Part shown: in pieces, positions 34,611 through 42,551 of the stretch
Layout: every line of letters begins with the position of its first letter
Numbering within the stretch: position 1 is the first letter of the stretch
DNA from: Fumia sp045615345
GTDB lineage: Bacteria > Bacillota > Clostridia > Oscillospirales > Ruminococcaceae
Length of the DNA: 64,000 bases
Assembly: GCA_045615345.1 (NCBI GenBank)
Contig: JAZLER010000011.1
Coordinates: 69,017-133,016 of the forward strand
Direction: 5' to 3'
Notes under the pieces: model-generated
Database searches by the model: none
What the model saw: only the letters and a program-made list of their open reading frames with translations
Told to the model about the DNA's origin: nothing
Position numbers and translations under genes: made by a program

Positions 34611-36320
34611 TTATTTTCCGTTTTTTGATTCTTCGTATTTTTGCAACACCAATTTTATTGTATCTAAAAACGGACGAAAACCGCTAAAATCAATCGTTGC
34701 GTAGTTTGCAAGTATGTAGTTTGAAAAAATATCTTTTCCGAAAAAGTTTGATTTATCGAATTTAGATTCTAACGATAATGTTTTACCATTCAACTCAACG
34801 TTTCTCGTTTCCTTAGTAAACATATGCTCTATTTCGCTTTCCTTTTCCCCTTCCGCTAATGGATTAGTAAGAAGGAACAAATTACCTTGAGGTGTAAGCT
34901 TAAGAAATAAATCCTTTTTCAACAATTCTTTTTGATCATTATCAAGTTTCGCATGATTCGCGAACTTATATAAAGGTTTTTTACTATTAGTTATCTCATT
35001 GTCATACACAAATATAACGGGATATTGAGGTACACGCTGTGTAATTCTCAAAAAATAATCCAGATAGTTTATTCGGTTGTCTTTCCCAATAGAAGCAAAA
35101 TGGTTATACATGTAAGTAAGTGAGTCAGCACCATCAAGCGCCAAATCAAACAAATCCTTAAATCGCTTAGATCTCTTAAAGAAACTCACTTTATAAATGA
35201 ACTTTCCATTTGCGTCTTTTTCAACCAACTCGGGGTACTCAGCATACAAGTTTCTCAATGCAGCTTTAATATATCTTACATCGGTTTTCCCTTCAGTAAC
35301 TATAAGTGGCTTGTTAACATCAAAGAAATAGCGATAAAATAAAAACTGTTGATATTGTCTTTCTCGGCCGTTTAATGTAAATGCATTATGCTTTTTGGTA
35401 GAGTCACAGATGTTGTTGCACTTTTCTATTTGATTTATGAAAGCAAAGCGACCTTCAAGCTGTCTTGCATTTCCTTCGACTCCATCAAGTGAATATGATC
35501 CATTGATATACAACGAGTGTGCCATAGCACGTACTTTTCGATAATAGGCGTGATCAACGCTAATTTTTTTGTTAACAACGAGTCCTGTCACCACTTGCTT
35601 TGAATCACGAAACGTAATACGCGTTTTCTTCTCATTTATTGAAAAGCCTGCTTTTATTACCTTCTTTTCCAATTCGGCATAAAACAAATCCCACTTCACA
35701 GGGAATGTTTTATCGTTAGTGGAAAAAGTCATATCATCTGCATAACGCGTGTAATCCAGCCTATATCTTTTCGCCAACGATAAAAGATGCATATCCAAAA
35801 CTTGACATATTAAATTAGTAATAATTGGCGAAGTAGGTGCACCTTGCGGAAGTTTTCCTTTATAACATGCTAGTTGCGCTATCGTAACAGCTACTTCATG
35901 TGGCAAAGCAAAATGCTTATTCTTTTCGAAAAAGCCACAAACCCTTCCAATATGAATGCTGTCAAAAAAGTCTTTTAAGTCCACGTTAACGACAAATCTT
36001 TTGTTCCGATGTATTTTAGCATTTGTGATAATGCTTTTGTCTTTTTCAAACGCGTGAGATATATTCGGTTTAATTCCTAATTCCTCATATACTGATTTTT
36101 GATGTTCCCACAAAGCAGCTGTTATTTGTCTCTGAACACCTTTCAAATCCCCCATAGGAGCACATATTCGCCTAGGTTCCCCCGTCTTTTTAGGTATTTC
36201 AAATTCCGTATAATATGAATCCACGCCTCTTTTAAATAAAATATAGGTTATCTTTGAAGGAGGGATATTCAGATAATAAGCTAGGTCACTTCTTGATTTC
36301 ACACTATTAAGCCCAGTCAT
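34611..36320 (-). CDS. Retron reverse transcriptase fused to TOPRIM domain (Ec67-type)
   Basis: 569 residues. The retron-specific signatures are all present: NAKIH (NAxxH, 100-104), the catalytic RYADDMTFS (YADD, 203-206), and VTG (244-246). The C-terminal third begins with IVTEGKTDVRYIKAAL (about 340-355), the TOPRIM motif with E343 and D347-like residues, followed by PVIFVYDNE as the DxD-type site. RT-TOPRIM fusions are the Ec67/Eco2-type retrons, in which the TOPRIM part is the nuclease effector. A 5' ncRNA with a1/a2 pairing and its own promoter lies immediately upstream (36340-36510), so the system looks complete. After the stop codon the same frame stays open for about 30 codons and ends in a Cys-rich tail (ECDDCSYDVD). 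Confidence 0.9.
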   Translation of the reverse strand: MTGLNSVKSRSDLAYYLNIPPSKITYILFKRGVDSYYTEFEIPKKTGEPRRICAPMGDLKGVQRQITAALWEHQKSVYEELGIKPNISHAFEKDKSIITNAKIHRNKRFVVNVDLKDFFDSIHIGRVCGFFEKNKHFALPHEVAVTIAQLACYKGKLPQGAPTSPIITNLICQVLDMHLLSLAKRYRLDYTRYADDMTFSTNDKTFPVKWDLFYAELEKKVIKAGFSINEKKTRITFRDSKQVVTGLVVNKKISVDHAYYRKVRAMAHSLYINGSYSLDGVEGNARQLEGRFAFINQIEKCNNICDSTKKHNAFTLNGRERQYQQFLFYRYFFDVNKPLIVTEGKTDVRYIKAALRNLYAEYPELVEKDANGKFIYKVSFFKRSKRFKDLFDLALDGADSLTYMYNHFASIGKDNRINYLDYFLRITQRVPQYPVIFVYDNEITNSKKPLYKFANHAKLDNDQKELLKKDLFLKLTPQGNLFLLTNPLAEGEKESEIEHMFTKETRNVELNGKTLSLESKFDKSNFFGKDIFSNYILANYATIDFSGFRPFLDTIKLVLQKYEESKNGK

Positions 36321-36339
36321 TTTAACCTCCTATAACATC

Positions 36340-36475
36340 AAAAATAGCGTATGACAACTCATAAAGCAAACGACAACTCGTATAAGGTTTTCAGAGCGAT
36401 GCACGAGAAAGTAAATGCCCCGAACATTTTTGTCAACGCTTGCGAAACACAAGCACAAAATCTTGCCATACGCTT
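36340..36475 (-). ncRNA. Retron msr-msd non-coding RNA
   Basis: Read on the reverse strand, the transcript begins near 36475 with a1 (AGCGTATGGCAA, 36474-36463) and ends with a2 (TTGTCATACGCT, 36357-36346); these pair over 12 positions with one G-U. Between them are an 8-bp stem with a 3-base loop (36437-36444 with 36448-36455), a 5-bp stem AAATG/CATTT (36413-36429), and an msd-like hairpin closed by CTCGT/ACGAG (36377-36407). Near the 3' end GAGTTGTC occurs twice with a 19-base period. The layout (promoter, a1, msr stems, msd, a2, ribosome-binding site, RT) is that of retrons. The exact branching G and msd ends cannot be fixed by eye. Confidence 0.8.
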
Positions 36476-36481
36476 GACACA

Positions 36482-36510
36482 ATTATATCACAAAATTATA
36501 CAAATTACAA
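36482..36510 (-). promoter_or_regulatory. Promoter of the retron ncRNA
   Basis: On the reverse strand TTGTAA (36505-36510) and TATAAT (36482-36487) are separated by exactly 17 bases; transcription would start 6-7 bases later, just before a1. Confidence 0.8.
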
Positions 36511-36579
36511 ATATAATGCGACCCAAAAAGACAAAGCCGGAGAGATTTTTTCCGCCTTCATTTTATAATTACTATAAAA

Positions 36580-37242
36580 CTAATTTTCACCTTTCACTAA
36601 AAATGCGTCATATCTAATATATTCATCTAAAATTTCGGCAGGAAACCATTCACGAACGCCAGTATTTAATAACCTAATCGCAATTGTCCTATCTGCACCT
36701 GGGTATATGGCATAAATTTTTTGGTCTCCAATGATACCATTTTCTTTTAATGCGTCATAAATATTCGAAAGAATATCTGAAGCAAACTGTCTGTAAACCC
36801 CTTCAGGATAATCAAATACAATAGGAAACGGAAAAAAGAAAATAATATTTTCATCTGATTTATCGTTTTCAATTTCTTTTTTCATAATATCATATAGTTT
36901 TAATTCTTCTACTTTGTGAAAACCTCTTTCTTTAATTATTTTTTCAGAAAACTCGGCACACTCATTCATCATAGATTTAAGCCATTTTTCAAAATCGGAA
37001 TCGCGACTACCAATCCATTTACCTTGTTCTTTGGTAATGGGAAGCTTAGCGTCATATTTTGCTCCCGTTTTTTTATCGATAAAATCACATTCACCATTAG
37101 ACTGTGATTCTAAATGCTCATACTGGTTTGGAAATAATTGAGTAGAAGCATTTAACAATTCTAAAATGACACATTCATATTCCCCGCCTTTGATAAAGGA
37201 TTTGAATCGTTCACTAATAGTAGCATAATTCTGTATAACCAT
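36580..37242 (-). CDS. Possible PD-(D/E)XK nuclease-like protein next to the retron
   Basis: 220 residues, not recognised. The segment GECDFIDKKTGAKYDAKL (about 50-67) contains D53 and D65-x-K67 in a D-x11-DxK spacing, compatible with a restriction-type nuclease core; this is a weak pattern match. The C-terminal half has an YPGADRTIAIRLLNTG-type stretch and a helix-rich end. GGAGG and a promoter (TTAAAC/TATAAT, 16-base spacing at 37280-37307) precede the ATG. It lies directly upstream of the retron and could be an accessory part of the same defence unit or an independent gene. Confidence 0.5.
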   Translation of the reverse strand: MVIQNYATISERFKSFIKGGEYECVILELLNASTQLFPNQYEHLESQSNGECDFIDKKTGAKYDAKLPITKEQGKWIGSRDSDFEKWLKSMMNECAEFSEKIIKERGFHKVEELKLYDIMKKEIENDKSDENIIFFFPFPIVFDYPEGVYRQFASDILSNIYDALKENGIIGDQKIYAIYPGADRTIAIRLLNTGVREWFPAEILDEYIRYDAFLVKGEN

Positions 37243-37324
37243 AAAAATCCTCCAACCTAAAATAAAATTTCCTAAAACAATTATACCACATTATTTAAAT
37301 AGTTTAAATATAATCTTAAAAAGC

Positions 37325-37389
37325 AAAAAGGCGTGGCTCAAGTCGGATCGGGCTGTGTAATAGCCGTCACGCTAGAGATACGCCTTTTT
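37325..37389. terminator. Long branched hairpin, terminator-like on both strands
   Basis: Outer stem AAAAAGGCGT / ACGCCTTTTT encloses a GGCT/AGCC hairpin; GCGTG at the 5' side can pair either with ACGCC (outer) or CACGC (inner), giving two mutually exclusive shapes. It has A- and T-runs on both sides. It may be a plain terminator or a small structured RNA. Confidence 0.55.
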
Positions 37390-37470
37390 TTTGTAGCACC
37401 GAATGGTGCAATTATCAAAGCGGAAAGGATTTGATTTTGGGGTGGATTTGTGGTATAATACGGGTATGAG

Positions 37471-37673
37471 TTTGGGTCTGGTTTATGGTATATTGCCGGT
37501 ATAAATTCAGGGGGATTTTCCCTGATAATTTTATCATTAATTTTATCTTTATTTTTCTCTTTACTTTATCTTTTCCTTTATGAAATTTAGTGTAAAGTGA
37601 TATTCTTTACATTTGACAAACACCGATAAACACTGGGTTTGTGGTAACTCCGAAACAGTGGTGAAAGATACAA
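37471..37673 (+). repeat. Dispersed ~200-bp repeat, copy 1
   Basis: This segment is nearly identical, in the same orientation, to 51116-51317: both contain TGGTTTATGGTATATTGCCG, a T-rich tract, a hairpin TGTAAAG/CTTTACA, and the end GTGGTGAAAGATACAA. Both copies lie just downstream of the terminator of a leftward gene. It has no open frame of its own and no transposase, so it may be a non-autonomous element or a conserved intergenic repeat. Confidence 0.8.
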
Positions 37674-37691
37674 GTCCTGTCGCCCGCACCA
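37671..37691 (+). other. tRNA-Leu-like 3' end fragment, possible attachment-site scar
   Basis: The sequence CAAGTCCTGTCGCCCGCACC then A resembles the T-loop-to-CCA end of a clostridial tRNA-Leu (acceptor strand CGCCCGC, discriminator A, CCA). No 5' partner (GCGGGCG) lies upstream, so it is a fragment. It is followed by a strong terminator, as a real tRNA gene would be. Integrases often leave such 3' tRNA copies at the far end of an island. Confidence 0.55.
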
Positions 37692-37699
37692 TAAAAAAG

Positions 37700-37735
37700 A
37701 AACCACAAAGCCTTAAAACACGGGCTTTGTGGTTT
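37700..37735. terminator. Bidirectional terminator by the 5'-nucleotidase gene
   Basis: Stem AAACCACAAAGCC / GGCTTTGTGGTTT with a 10-base loop and A/T runs; it ends the leftward 5'-nucleotidase transcript and could also end transcription rightward from the tRNA-like fragment. Confidence 0.85.
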
Positions 37736-37771
37736 TTTGTTTTTAAGAAAACTATTTTTCCATTACGGATA

Positions 37772-39391
37772 TCATTTGGTAAAGGTAATTCTTCCCTGGG
37801 GATTTGCGTATTCCTCGCCGATGATACCGCCAAGGTTATCTGTGATGTAGTTTTCAAGGAGTTCGATGTCGAGTGTTCCCTCGGCATCAATAAGTTTTGC
37901 ATCCTTAAACATTGCCATTCCGTCACCGAGGGAAAGGAGATGGAAGTTAAAGCCTGCAAGAACGTAATTCTTACTTAAATCAAGATCGAGATATTCACTG
38001 CTTTCCTTGTCGAGCACCTTGACATCGTATACACGGTAATCGCCGTCTACGCCTGTAAAGAAGCCGTTGTCATCGGTAGTAACAGATGTGGGGATTTGAG
38101 TATTCATCGAGAAGATGACACCCGACATATTCGGGAAACTTCCGCTTTCTTCGGGGTACTTCATTACACCCATTTCCAGCATATCGAGAAGAACCTGTCC
38201 TGTAATCTCAACTGTTACGACCTGATTGTTGTAAGGGAATACCGAGAAAATGTCGTTGAAAGTAACTTCCCCTGCTTCTATGGGTGCACGGAGTCCACCA
38301 CCGTTAACAAAGGATACATCAGCACCAGTAATTATACGAAGTGCGTCAGAGCAAAGGTTACCGATAGCTGTTTCGCTGTTTCTTACAAGACGGGTTTCGC
38401 CGTCGTGAGTATCAAGGGTTACTTTGCTTTCTCCGATTACACGATTGCCGAGTTCGGCGTAGTTTTCATTGATTTCAGCGATATACGCGTCAATGCTTTC
38501 ATCTGTCTTTTCGTATGTATCGGTTTTTACAAGTTCGGTATCAAACCCGTCATTGGTGATGGTGAGTTTACCGATATACTCAAACTTTGTTCCTGTGGAG
38601 GATAAAAGAACATCTTCGCCTTTTTTATCCTTCACTATCTTTTCATCGATAACAATATGAGCATGTGCATCCAGAACCACGTCAAAACCTTTGGTATTCT
38701 CAATAATGTCGGTAATATCAAACAGTTCCCCTGACTCGTCATAGCCGACATGGGAAAGTGCTACCACATAATCAGCACCCTCTTTTTTAGCGGCATTGAT
38801 GTTTTTCTGAACAAGGTCATACATCTCTGCCTCGTTGAAGGTGTAGATAATCTCGCCATTTTCGTCTTTGAACTGGGCGGGATTTGAGGATTTTATGGTT
38901 TCGGGTGTGGTGATGCCGATATAGGCAATCTCAAAGTTACCATAGGGTACGATGGTGTAGGAATCAAAGTATGATTCGTCTTCCCCACCTTTGGCGAAAT
39001 TGCAGGAGATAAACTTGGTAGCTGAGAGATTATTCAGTTCTTCAAGACGAGGAAGCTGATAGTCAAACTCATGGTTACCGAGAGCGATGGCATCATAGCC
39101 CACCTTATTCATAAGGTTTATGATGTACTCACCTTTGGAAACTGCACCCAGGGTACCACCCTGAACAAAGTCGCCCGAGGAAACTACACCTACATATTCA
39201 TAGCTTCCAGAAAGCTCGTTTTTCAAAGCAGACAGTTTTGAATATCCGTCTACGGCACAATGAACGTCGTTTTCATATAAAATCACGATTGGCTCATGTG
39301 TGTTATTTTGTGTGTATAAGGTAACCGCCAATGCCGCAGTAAGCAGAACGCAAAGGCAAATTACTATACTTAAAATTCTTCTTTTTTTCAC
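37772..39391 (-). CDS. Secreted 5'-nucleotidase/metallophosphatase (UshA-type)
   Basis: 539 residues. A hydrophobic N-terminus (about 5-25) acts as signal or anchor. The metal-site motifs of the UshA family are present: LYENDVHC (D-x-H, with N in place of the first metal Asp region), SGDFVQGG, ALGNHEFDY (GNHE), and later VLDAHAHIV. The C-terminal part (SFVNGGGLRAPIEAGEVTFNDIFSVFPYNNQ) is the nucleotide-binding domain. It releases phosphate from extracellular nucleotides or related phosphodiesters. It is probably the first clearly host-type gene after the accessory region, with the terminator after it. Confidence 0.9.
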   Translation of the reverse strand: MKKRRILSIVICLCVLLTAALAVTLYTQNNTHEPIVILYENDVHCAVDGYSKLSALKNELSGSYEYVGVVSSGDFVQGGTLGAVSKGEYIINLMNKVGYDAIALGNHEFDYQLPRLEELNNLSATKFISCNFAKGGEDESYFDSYTIVPYGNFEIAYIGITTPETIKSSNPAQFKDENGEIIYTFNEAEMYDLVQKNINAAKKEGADYVVALSHVGYDESGELFDITDIIENTKGFDVVLDAHAHIVIDEKIVKDKKGEDVLLSSTGTKFEYIGKLTITNDGFDTELVKTDTYEKTDESIDAYIAEINENYAELGNRVIGESKVTLDTHDGETRLVRNSETAIGNLCSDALRIITGADVSFVNGGGLRAPIEAGEVTFNDIFSVFPYNNQVVTVEITGQVLLDMLEMGVMKYPEESGSFPNMSGVIFSMNTQIPTSVTTDDNGFFTGVDGDYRVYDVKVLDKESSEYLDLDLSKNYVLAGFNFHLLSLGDGMAMFKDAKLIDAEGTLDIELLENYITDNLGGIIGEEYANPQGRITFTK

Positions 39392-39489
39392 GTTATTTCA
39401 CCAAGGATCTTTTAAAAATTGCAAAGTGCATAATACAAATTTATTTTATCGAGGGGATGCAGACACATCCCCCGCGATTTATGCTTTGA

Positions 39490-40317
39490 TTACTTGTCGG
39501 ATTTGAGTGCGATTATAGCGAAGCAATCAGAAAAATAGCTTTCGGTTACGAGTGTTCCATCAACTTTTTCTGCACCTTCGGCACCACAAACAGTACAGGT
39601 CATACCCTTTGTCCAAAAAACTGCATCCACTTTGCCATTCGACAAAGCTATTGCTCTTGCGCCTGTTTCAATCTGAACAAGCTCAATGTTTACCTTTGCT
39701 CTGTTTGCGATTTCAGTAAGGATAGCAATATTAAATCCTGCTGCCTTGCCGTCTGCTGTAACAAAGTCCATAGGAGGCAAGTCGCCTGTTACACCGATTT
39801 TGATGGTTTTTGCACCGTTAAACTTAGGCAAATCCTTTGCTTCGGGATTGGTTTCGATGTATGCCTTCAAATCGTTTTCAACAAGGGTGTCCAGTGTGCC
39901 GTCCTCATTCATTGCCTTGATAGCATCGTTGAGGATGTCATAAACTTCCTTGTTTTCTTCCATAGTCATCATGGAAAAATCAGTTTTTCTGCCTGTTTTA
40001 AACACATTGATTTTTTCGTTTGTGCTGGAAACATAGTTTGCAGTACATTCTTCAAGACCGATTGAATCGATTTTCTTGTTGTTAAGGTCCATAAGTGCAG
40101 TAGTGAGGTTGTTATAACTGATTCGTTCGATAATGATGTTTTCGGGTTCGCTGTTTTCTTCTGCCATGTGTGCAAGGTGTTCTGCGGACTGCAAGGTTTC
40201 CATACCACCAGCCTCAAGTACGCCTGATCTGCGAACACGCTCTTCCTCTTCCCCACCGCAAGCGGTGAGGGACAGGAGCATAATTCCTGCCAAGAGGATT
40301 GATAAAAGTTTTTTCAT
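39490..40317 (-). CDS. Solute-binding lipoprotein, family 3-like with apparently permuted lobes
   Basis: 275 residues. Signal peptide with lipobox LSLTACGG (C20 lipidation). The second half (IKIGVTGDLPPMDFVTADGKAAGFNIAILTEIANRAKVNIELV) is the classic family 3 N-lobe with its ligand contacts, preceded by a section (LTTALMDLNNKKIDSIG, NEKINVF) that usually comes after it. The order looks swapped relative to standard proteins; this could be genuine rearrangement or a divergent domain. Probably binds amino acids. It is separate from the permease gene by about 4.5 kb. Confidence 0.75.
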   Translation of the reverse strand: MKKLLSILLAGIMLLSLTACGGEEEERVRRSGVLEAGGMETLQSAEHLAHMAEENSEPENIIIERISYNNLTTALMDLNNKKIDSIGLEECTANYVSSTNEKINVFKTGRKTDFSMMTMEENKEVYDILNDAIKAMNEDGTLDTLVENDLKAYIETNPEAKDLPKFNGAKTIKIGVTGDLPPMDFVTADGKAAGFNIAILTEIANRAKVNIELVQIETGARAIALSNGKVDAVFWTKGMTCTVCGAEGAEKVDGTLVTESYFSDCFAIIALKSDK

Positions 40318-40360
40318 TTTCTTTACTTCAATTTCTTAAATTAATAACTATTTTTCGTCA

Positions 40361-40470
40361 GCCTCCCCTTGTCAGGGGAGGTGGGTTGCGAAGTAACTCG
40401 GAGGGGGGTTACTTGTTGTTTTCTCTCCCTCCGTCAGCTTCGCTGACACCTCCCTCGTCAGAGGGAGGCT
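40361..40470. repeat. GC-rich palindromic repeat element
   Basis: A chain of small palindromes: CCTCCCC/GGGGAGG (40362-40381), AAGTAAC/GTTACTT (40391-40414), GTCAGC/GCTGAC (40433-40446) and CCTCCCT/AGGGAGG (40449-40468). It is much more GC-rich than its surroundings and sits between two leftward genes. It resembles dispersed intergenic palindromic elements of gut clostridia; only one copy is in the window. Confidence 0.7.
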
Positions 40471-40477
40471 CTTTTAG

Positions 40478-40885
40478 TTAAAAATTCTTCTTAATTTTCA
40501 GAATGTTCTGTCCATCCTTGTATTCGTAGGTGATGTCGTCCATGGTCTTTTTAACCATAAAGATTCCAAGGCCACCGATTTCTCTCTCATCTGCGGTGAG
40601 AGTTGTGTTGGGATCAGCTTTTGCCAGAGGATCGTAAGGTACGCCGTTATCAATGAAAGTAATGATTACGGCGAGAGGATCTTCGGTAACCTCTACACGA
40701 ACGGTAGCGTCCCCTGTTTCGGGGTTGTACGCATAGTGAGCAATGTTGCCGAAAAGCTCGTCGATAGCGATGTCAATCTGCATCTGTGCTTTCATGGGGC
40801 AATCAAGCGCTTCTAACTGTTCGTTTACAAACTCTGTTACAGTTTCAATATTTTCTACTGTTGCGGCAATCTTCAGTTCTTTCAC
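40478..40885 (-). CDS. RsbW-type anti-sigma/ATP-binding regulator
   Basis: 135 residues. HATPase fold: IDIAIDELFGNIAHYAYN (N-box, E48-like and N52-like), FIDNGVPYDPLAKADPN (D-x-G) and EIGGLGIFMVKKTMDDITYEY (GxGL). This is the RsbW/SpoIIAB-type serine kinase or ATP-binding anti-sigma/antagonist regulator. It overlaps the PP2C gene by 4 bases, and the STAS proteins nearby are its usual partners. No sigma-factor gene is seen in the window. Confidence 0.85.
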   Translation of the reverse strand: MKELKIAATVENIETVTEFVNEQLEALDCPMKAQMQIDIAIDELFGNIAHYAYNPETGDATVRVEVTEDPLAVIITFIDNGVPYDPLAKADPNTTLTADEREIGGLGIFMVKKTMDDITYEYKDGQNILKIKKNF

Positions 40886-42537
40886 TGTGCATCCTTCTTT
40901 CGTTCCATTTTTGCTTTGTATTCAAGGCAAAGCATTGTAATATCGTCAAACTGCTCAGCCTCGCCTACAAACTCGTCAATATCATTCTTGACAGCAGGAA
41001 GAATATCGTTTGGTGCTTCGTTTTTCACCTTGTTTAGAATAACTTCAAGGCGTTCCATTCCGTAAAGTTCGTTATTTACGTTGGTAGCTTCGGTTACACC
41101 GTCGGTGTACTGGAAGATCTTGTCGCCGGGCTCAAGTGTCATTGAACCTGCTTTGTATTTCATATCTTCCATACCTGCAAGGACAAAACCTGCACGAATC
41201 TTGTAAGGCTCGAAATTGCTACCTGCTTTGCAGATAAAGGGCATTTCGTGTCCTGCGTTAACATAGACAAACTCGCCTGTTTCAAGGTCTAAAACACCCT
41301 CAAAGGCTGTGATGAACATCTCTTCACTGTTGGATTCGCAGAGAAGGTTGTTTACCTCAGTAAATACCGTGCCCAGATCCCTGTCGGGAGTGGTATGGTC
41401 TTTGATAAGTGTTTTACCGATAACCATAAAGAGTGCTGCGGGAACACCCTTGCCTGATACGTCAGCCATAACAATTGCAAGGTGTTTTTCGTCAACCATA
41501 AAGAAGTCGTAGAAGTCTCCGCCCACCTCTTTTGCAGGGTCCATAGTAGCATAAATATCGATTTCGTGTCTTTCGGGGAATGCAGGGAAAATGCAAGGAA
41601 GCATTGAGCCCTGGATATGTTTCGCAACGTCAAGCTCTGCTCCGATACGTTCCTTTTCAGCGGTTACAGTGCTGAGTTTGTTGATATAATCCTTAACGTC
41701 GCTGTACATCTGCTTGAAGGAGTCAGACAGTTCCTCAATTTCGTCCCCTGTGTTGATTGAAACCTCGATAGCTTCGTCTTTTTCGAGATTCTGTACCATA
41801 CTCTTTGAAACATCTCGAAGGAGATTGATAGGAGTTACAATTCTCCTTCTTACAAAAGAATAGAACATCCATATTGCAAGCAAGATTATCAGTATAATTA
41901 TAATTGGAACAATATTAAGGAATTCACGCATATCCGCCTGCAGATTGGTCATATACATATCAGCGCCGACAATCGCAACAGGCTCGCCGTTACTGTCTGT
42001 AATCACAGAGTATGCGGATGCCATTGAGCCATACTTTTCGTCTTTTGACAGGGTGAGTTCTCTGTGCTCTTCTCTATCATAGAAGATTTTATAAATTGTT
42101 TCCCTGTCGCTTTCGTCCCAGTATGCCTCACGGTCGCCAAGCTCGGAGATTTCAGTTTCCGTTTCGCCTTCCTTGAGTACGTTGGCATCCCAGATATAAA
42201 CTACTTCATTCTTTTCGGGGACAAACACGTAGAAATACTGAATTTCCGTATTGTAGCGGAAAGTATTCAGGTAAGAAAGAATAGCGTCATAGTATTCGTC
42301 CTTTTCCCCTGTTTCGAGATAATGGGAGATTTTATCACCATCAAGCATCTCTGCCGTAGCCTCGGTATAGGCGAATGCTGTATCTCTGTAGTTGCCCATT
42401 GCTTTTCTTATGTACTGGTCTGCAACTACAAAACTGATAACCAGAATTAAAACTACGCCAAGTATTGCGAAACTTCGTATAACCGCAAACTGTAGTTTAC
42501 GGTTTTTTCGCATATTCCTTTTATTTTTCCTTTTCAC
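40882..42537 (-). CDS. Membrane PP2C phosphatase (SpoIIE/RsbU-type) with sensor domain
   Basis: 551 residues. Two membrane segments (about 15-38 and about 205-228) flank an outside sensor domain (about 40-205), followed by a HAMP-like segment (RRRIVTPINLLRDVSKSM, about 230-285) and a SpoIIE/PP2C domain from about 320 (GAELDVAKHIQGSMLPCIFPAFPERHEIDIYATMDPAKEVGGDFYDFF, with D-x-G-D-F-Y metal-site pattern, then MADVSGKGVPAALFM and DGVTEATN, DDITMLCLEY). It should dephosphorylate the STAS proteins in response to an external signal. It is part of a PP2C / RsbW / STAS module. Confidence 0.9.
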   Translation of the reverse strand: MKRKNKRNMRKNRKLQFAVIRSFAILGVVLILVISFVVADQYIRKAMGNYRDTAFAYTEATAEMLDGDKISHYLETGEKDEYYDAILSYLNTFRYNTEIQYFYVFVPEKNEVVYIWDANVLKEGETETEISELGDREAYWDESDRETIYKIFYDREEHRELTLSKDEKYGSMASAYSVITDSNGEPVAIVGADMYMTNLQADMREFLNIVPIIIILIILLAIWMFYSFVRRRIVTPINLLRDVSKSMVQNLEKDEAIEVSINTGDEIEELSDSFKQMYSDVKDYINKLSTVTAEKERIGAELDVAKHIQGSMLPCIFPAFPERHEIDIYATMDPAKEVGGDFYDFFMVDEKHLAIVMADVSGKGVPAALFMVIGKTLIKDHTTPDRDLGTVFTEVNNLLCESNSEEMFITAFEGVLDLETGEFVYVNAGHEMPFICKAGSNFEPYKIRAGFVLAGMEDMKYKAGSMTLEPGDKIFQYTDGVTEATNVNNELYGMERLEVILNKVKNEAPNDILPAVKNDIDEFVGEAEQFDDITMLCLEYKAKMERKKDAQ

Positions 42538-42551
42538 TTTGTCAAACCACC

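Larger units (their letters stand above)
37243..37771. other. Intergenic region with terminators, dispersed repeat and tRNA-Leu-like fragment
   Basis: About 530 bases without a supported gene. In order it holds the promoter of the nuclease-like gene, a branched hairpin (37325-37389), repeat copy 1 (37471-37673), a tRNA-Leu-like 3' fragment (37671-37691) and the terminator of the 5'-nucleotidase gene (37700-37735). It is the probable border between accessory DNA and host chromosome. Confidence 0.65.

Noticed and set aside
37671..37691. Complete tRNA gene
   Set aside because: No 5' acceptor strand, D-arm or anticodon arm can be found upstream.
37561..37959. Reverse-strand open frame of 132 codons
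   Set aside because: Its middle part is the antisense of the tRNA-Leu-like 3' end (VRATGL phrase) and the rest is the dispersed repeat and the end of the nucleotidase gene; no ribosome-binding site.
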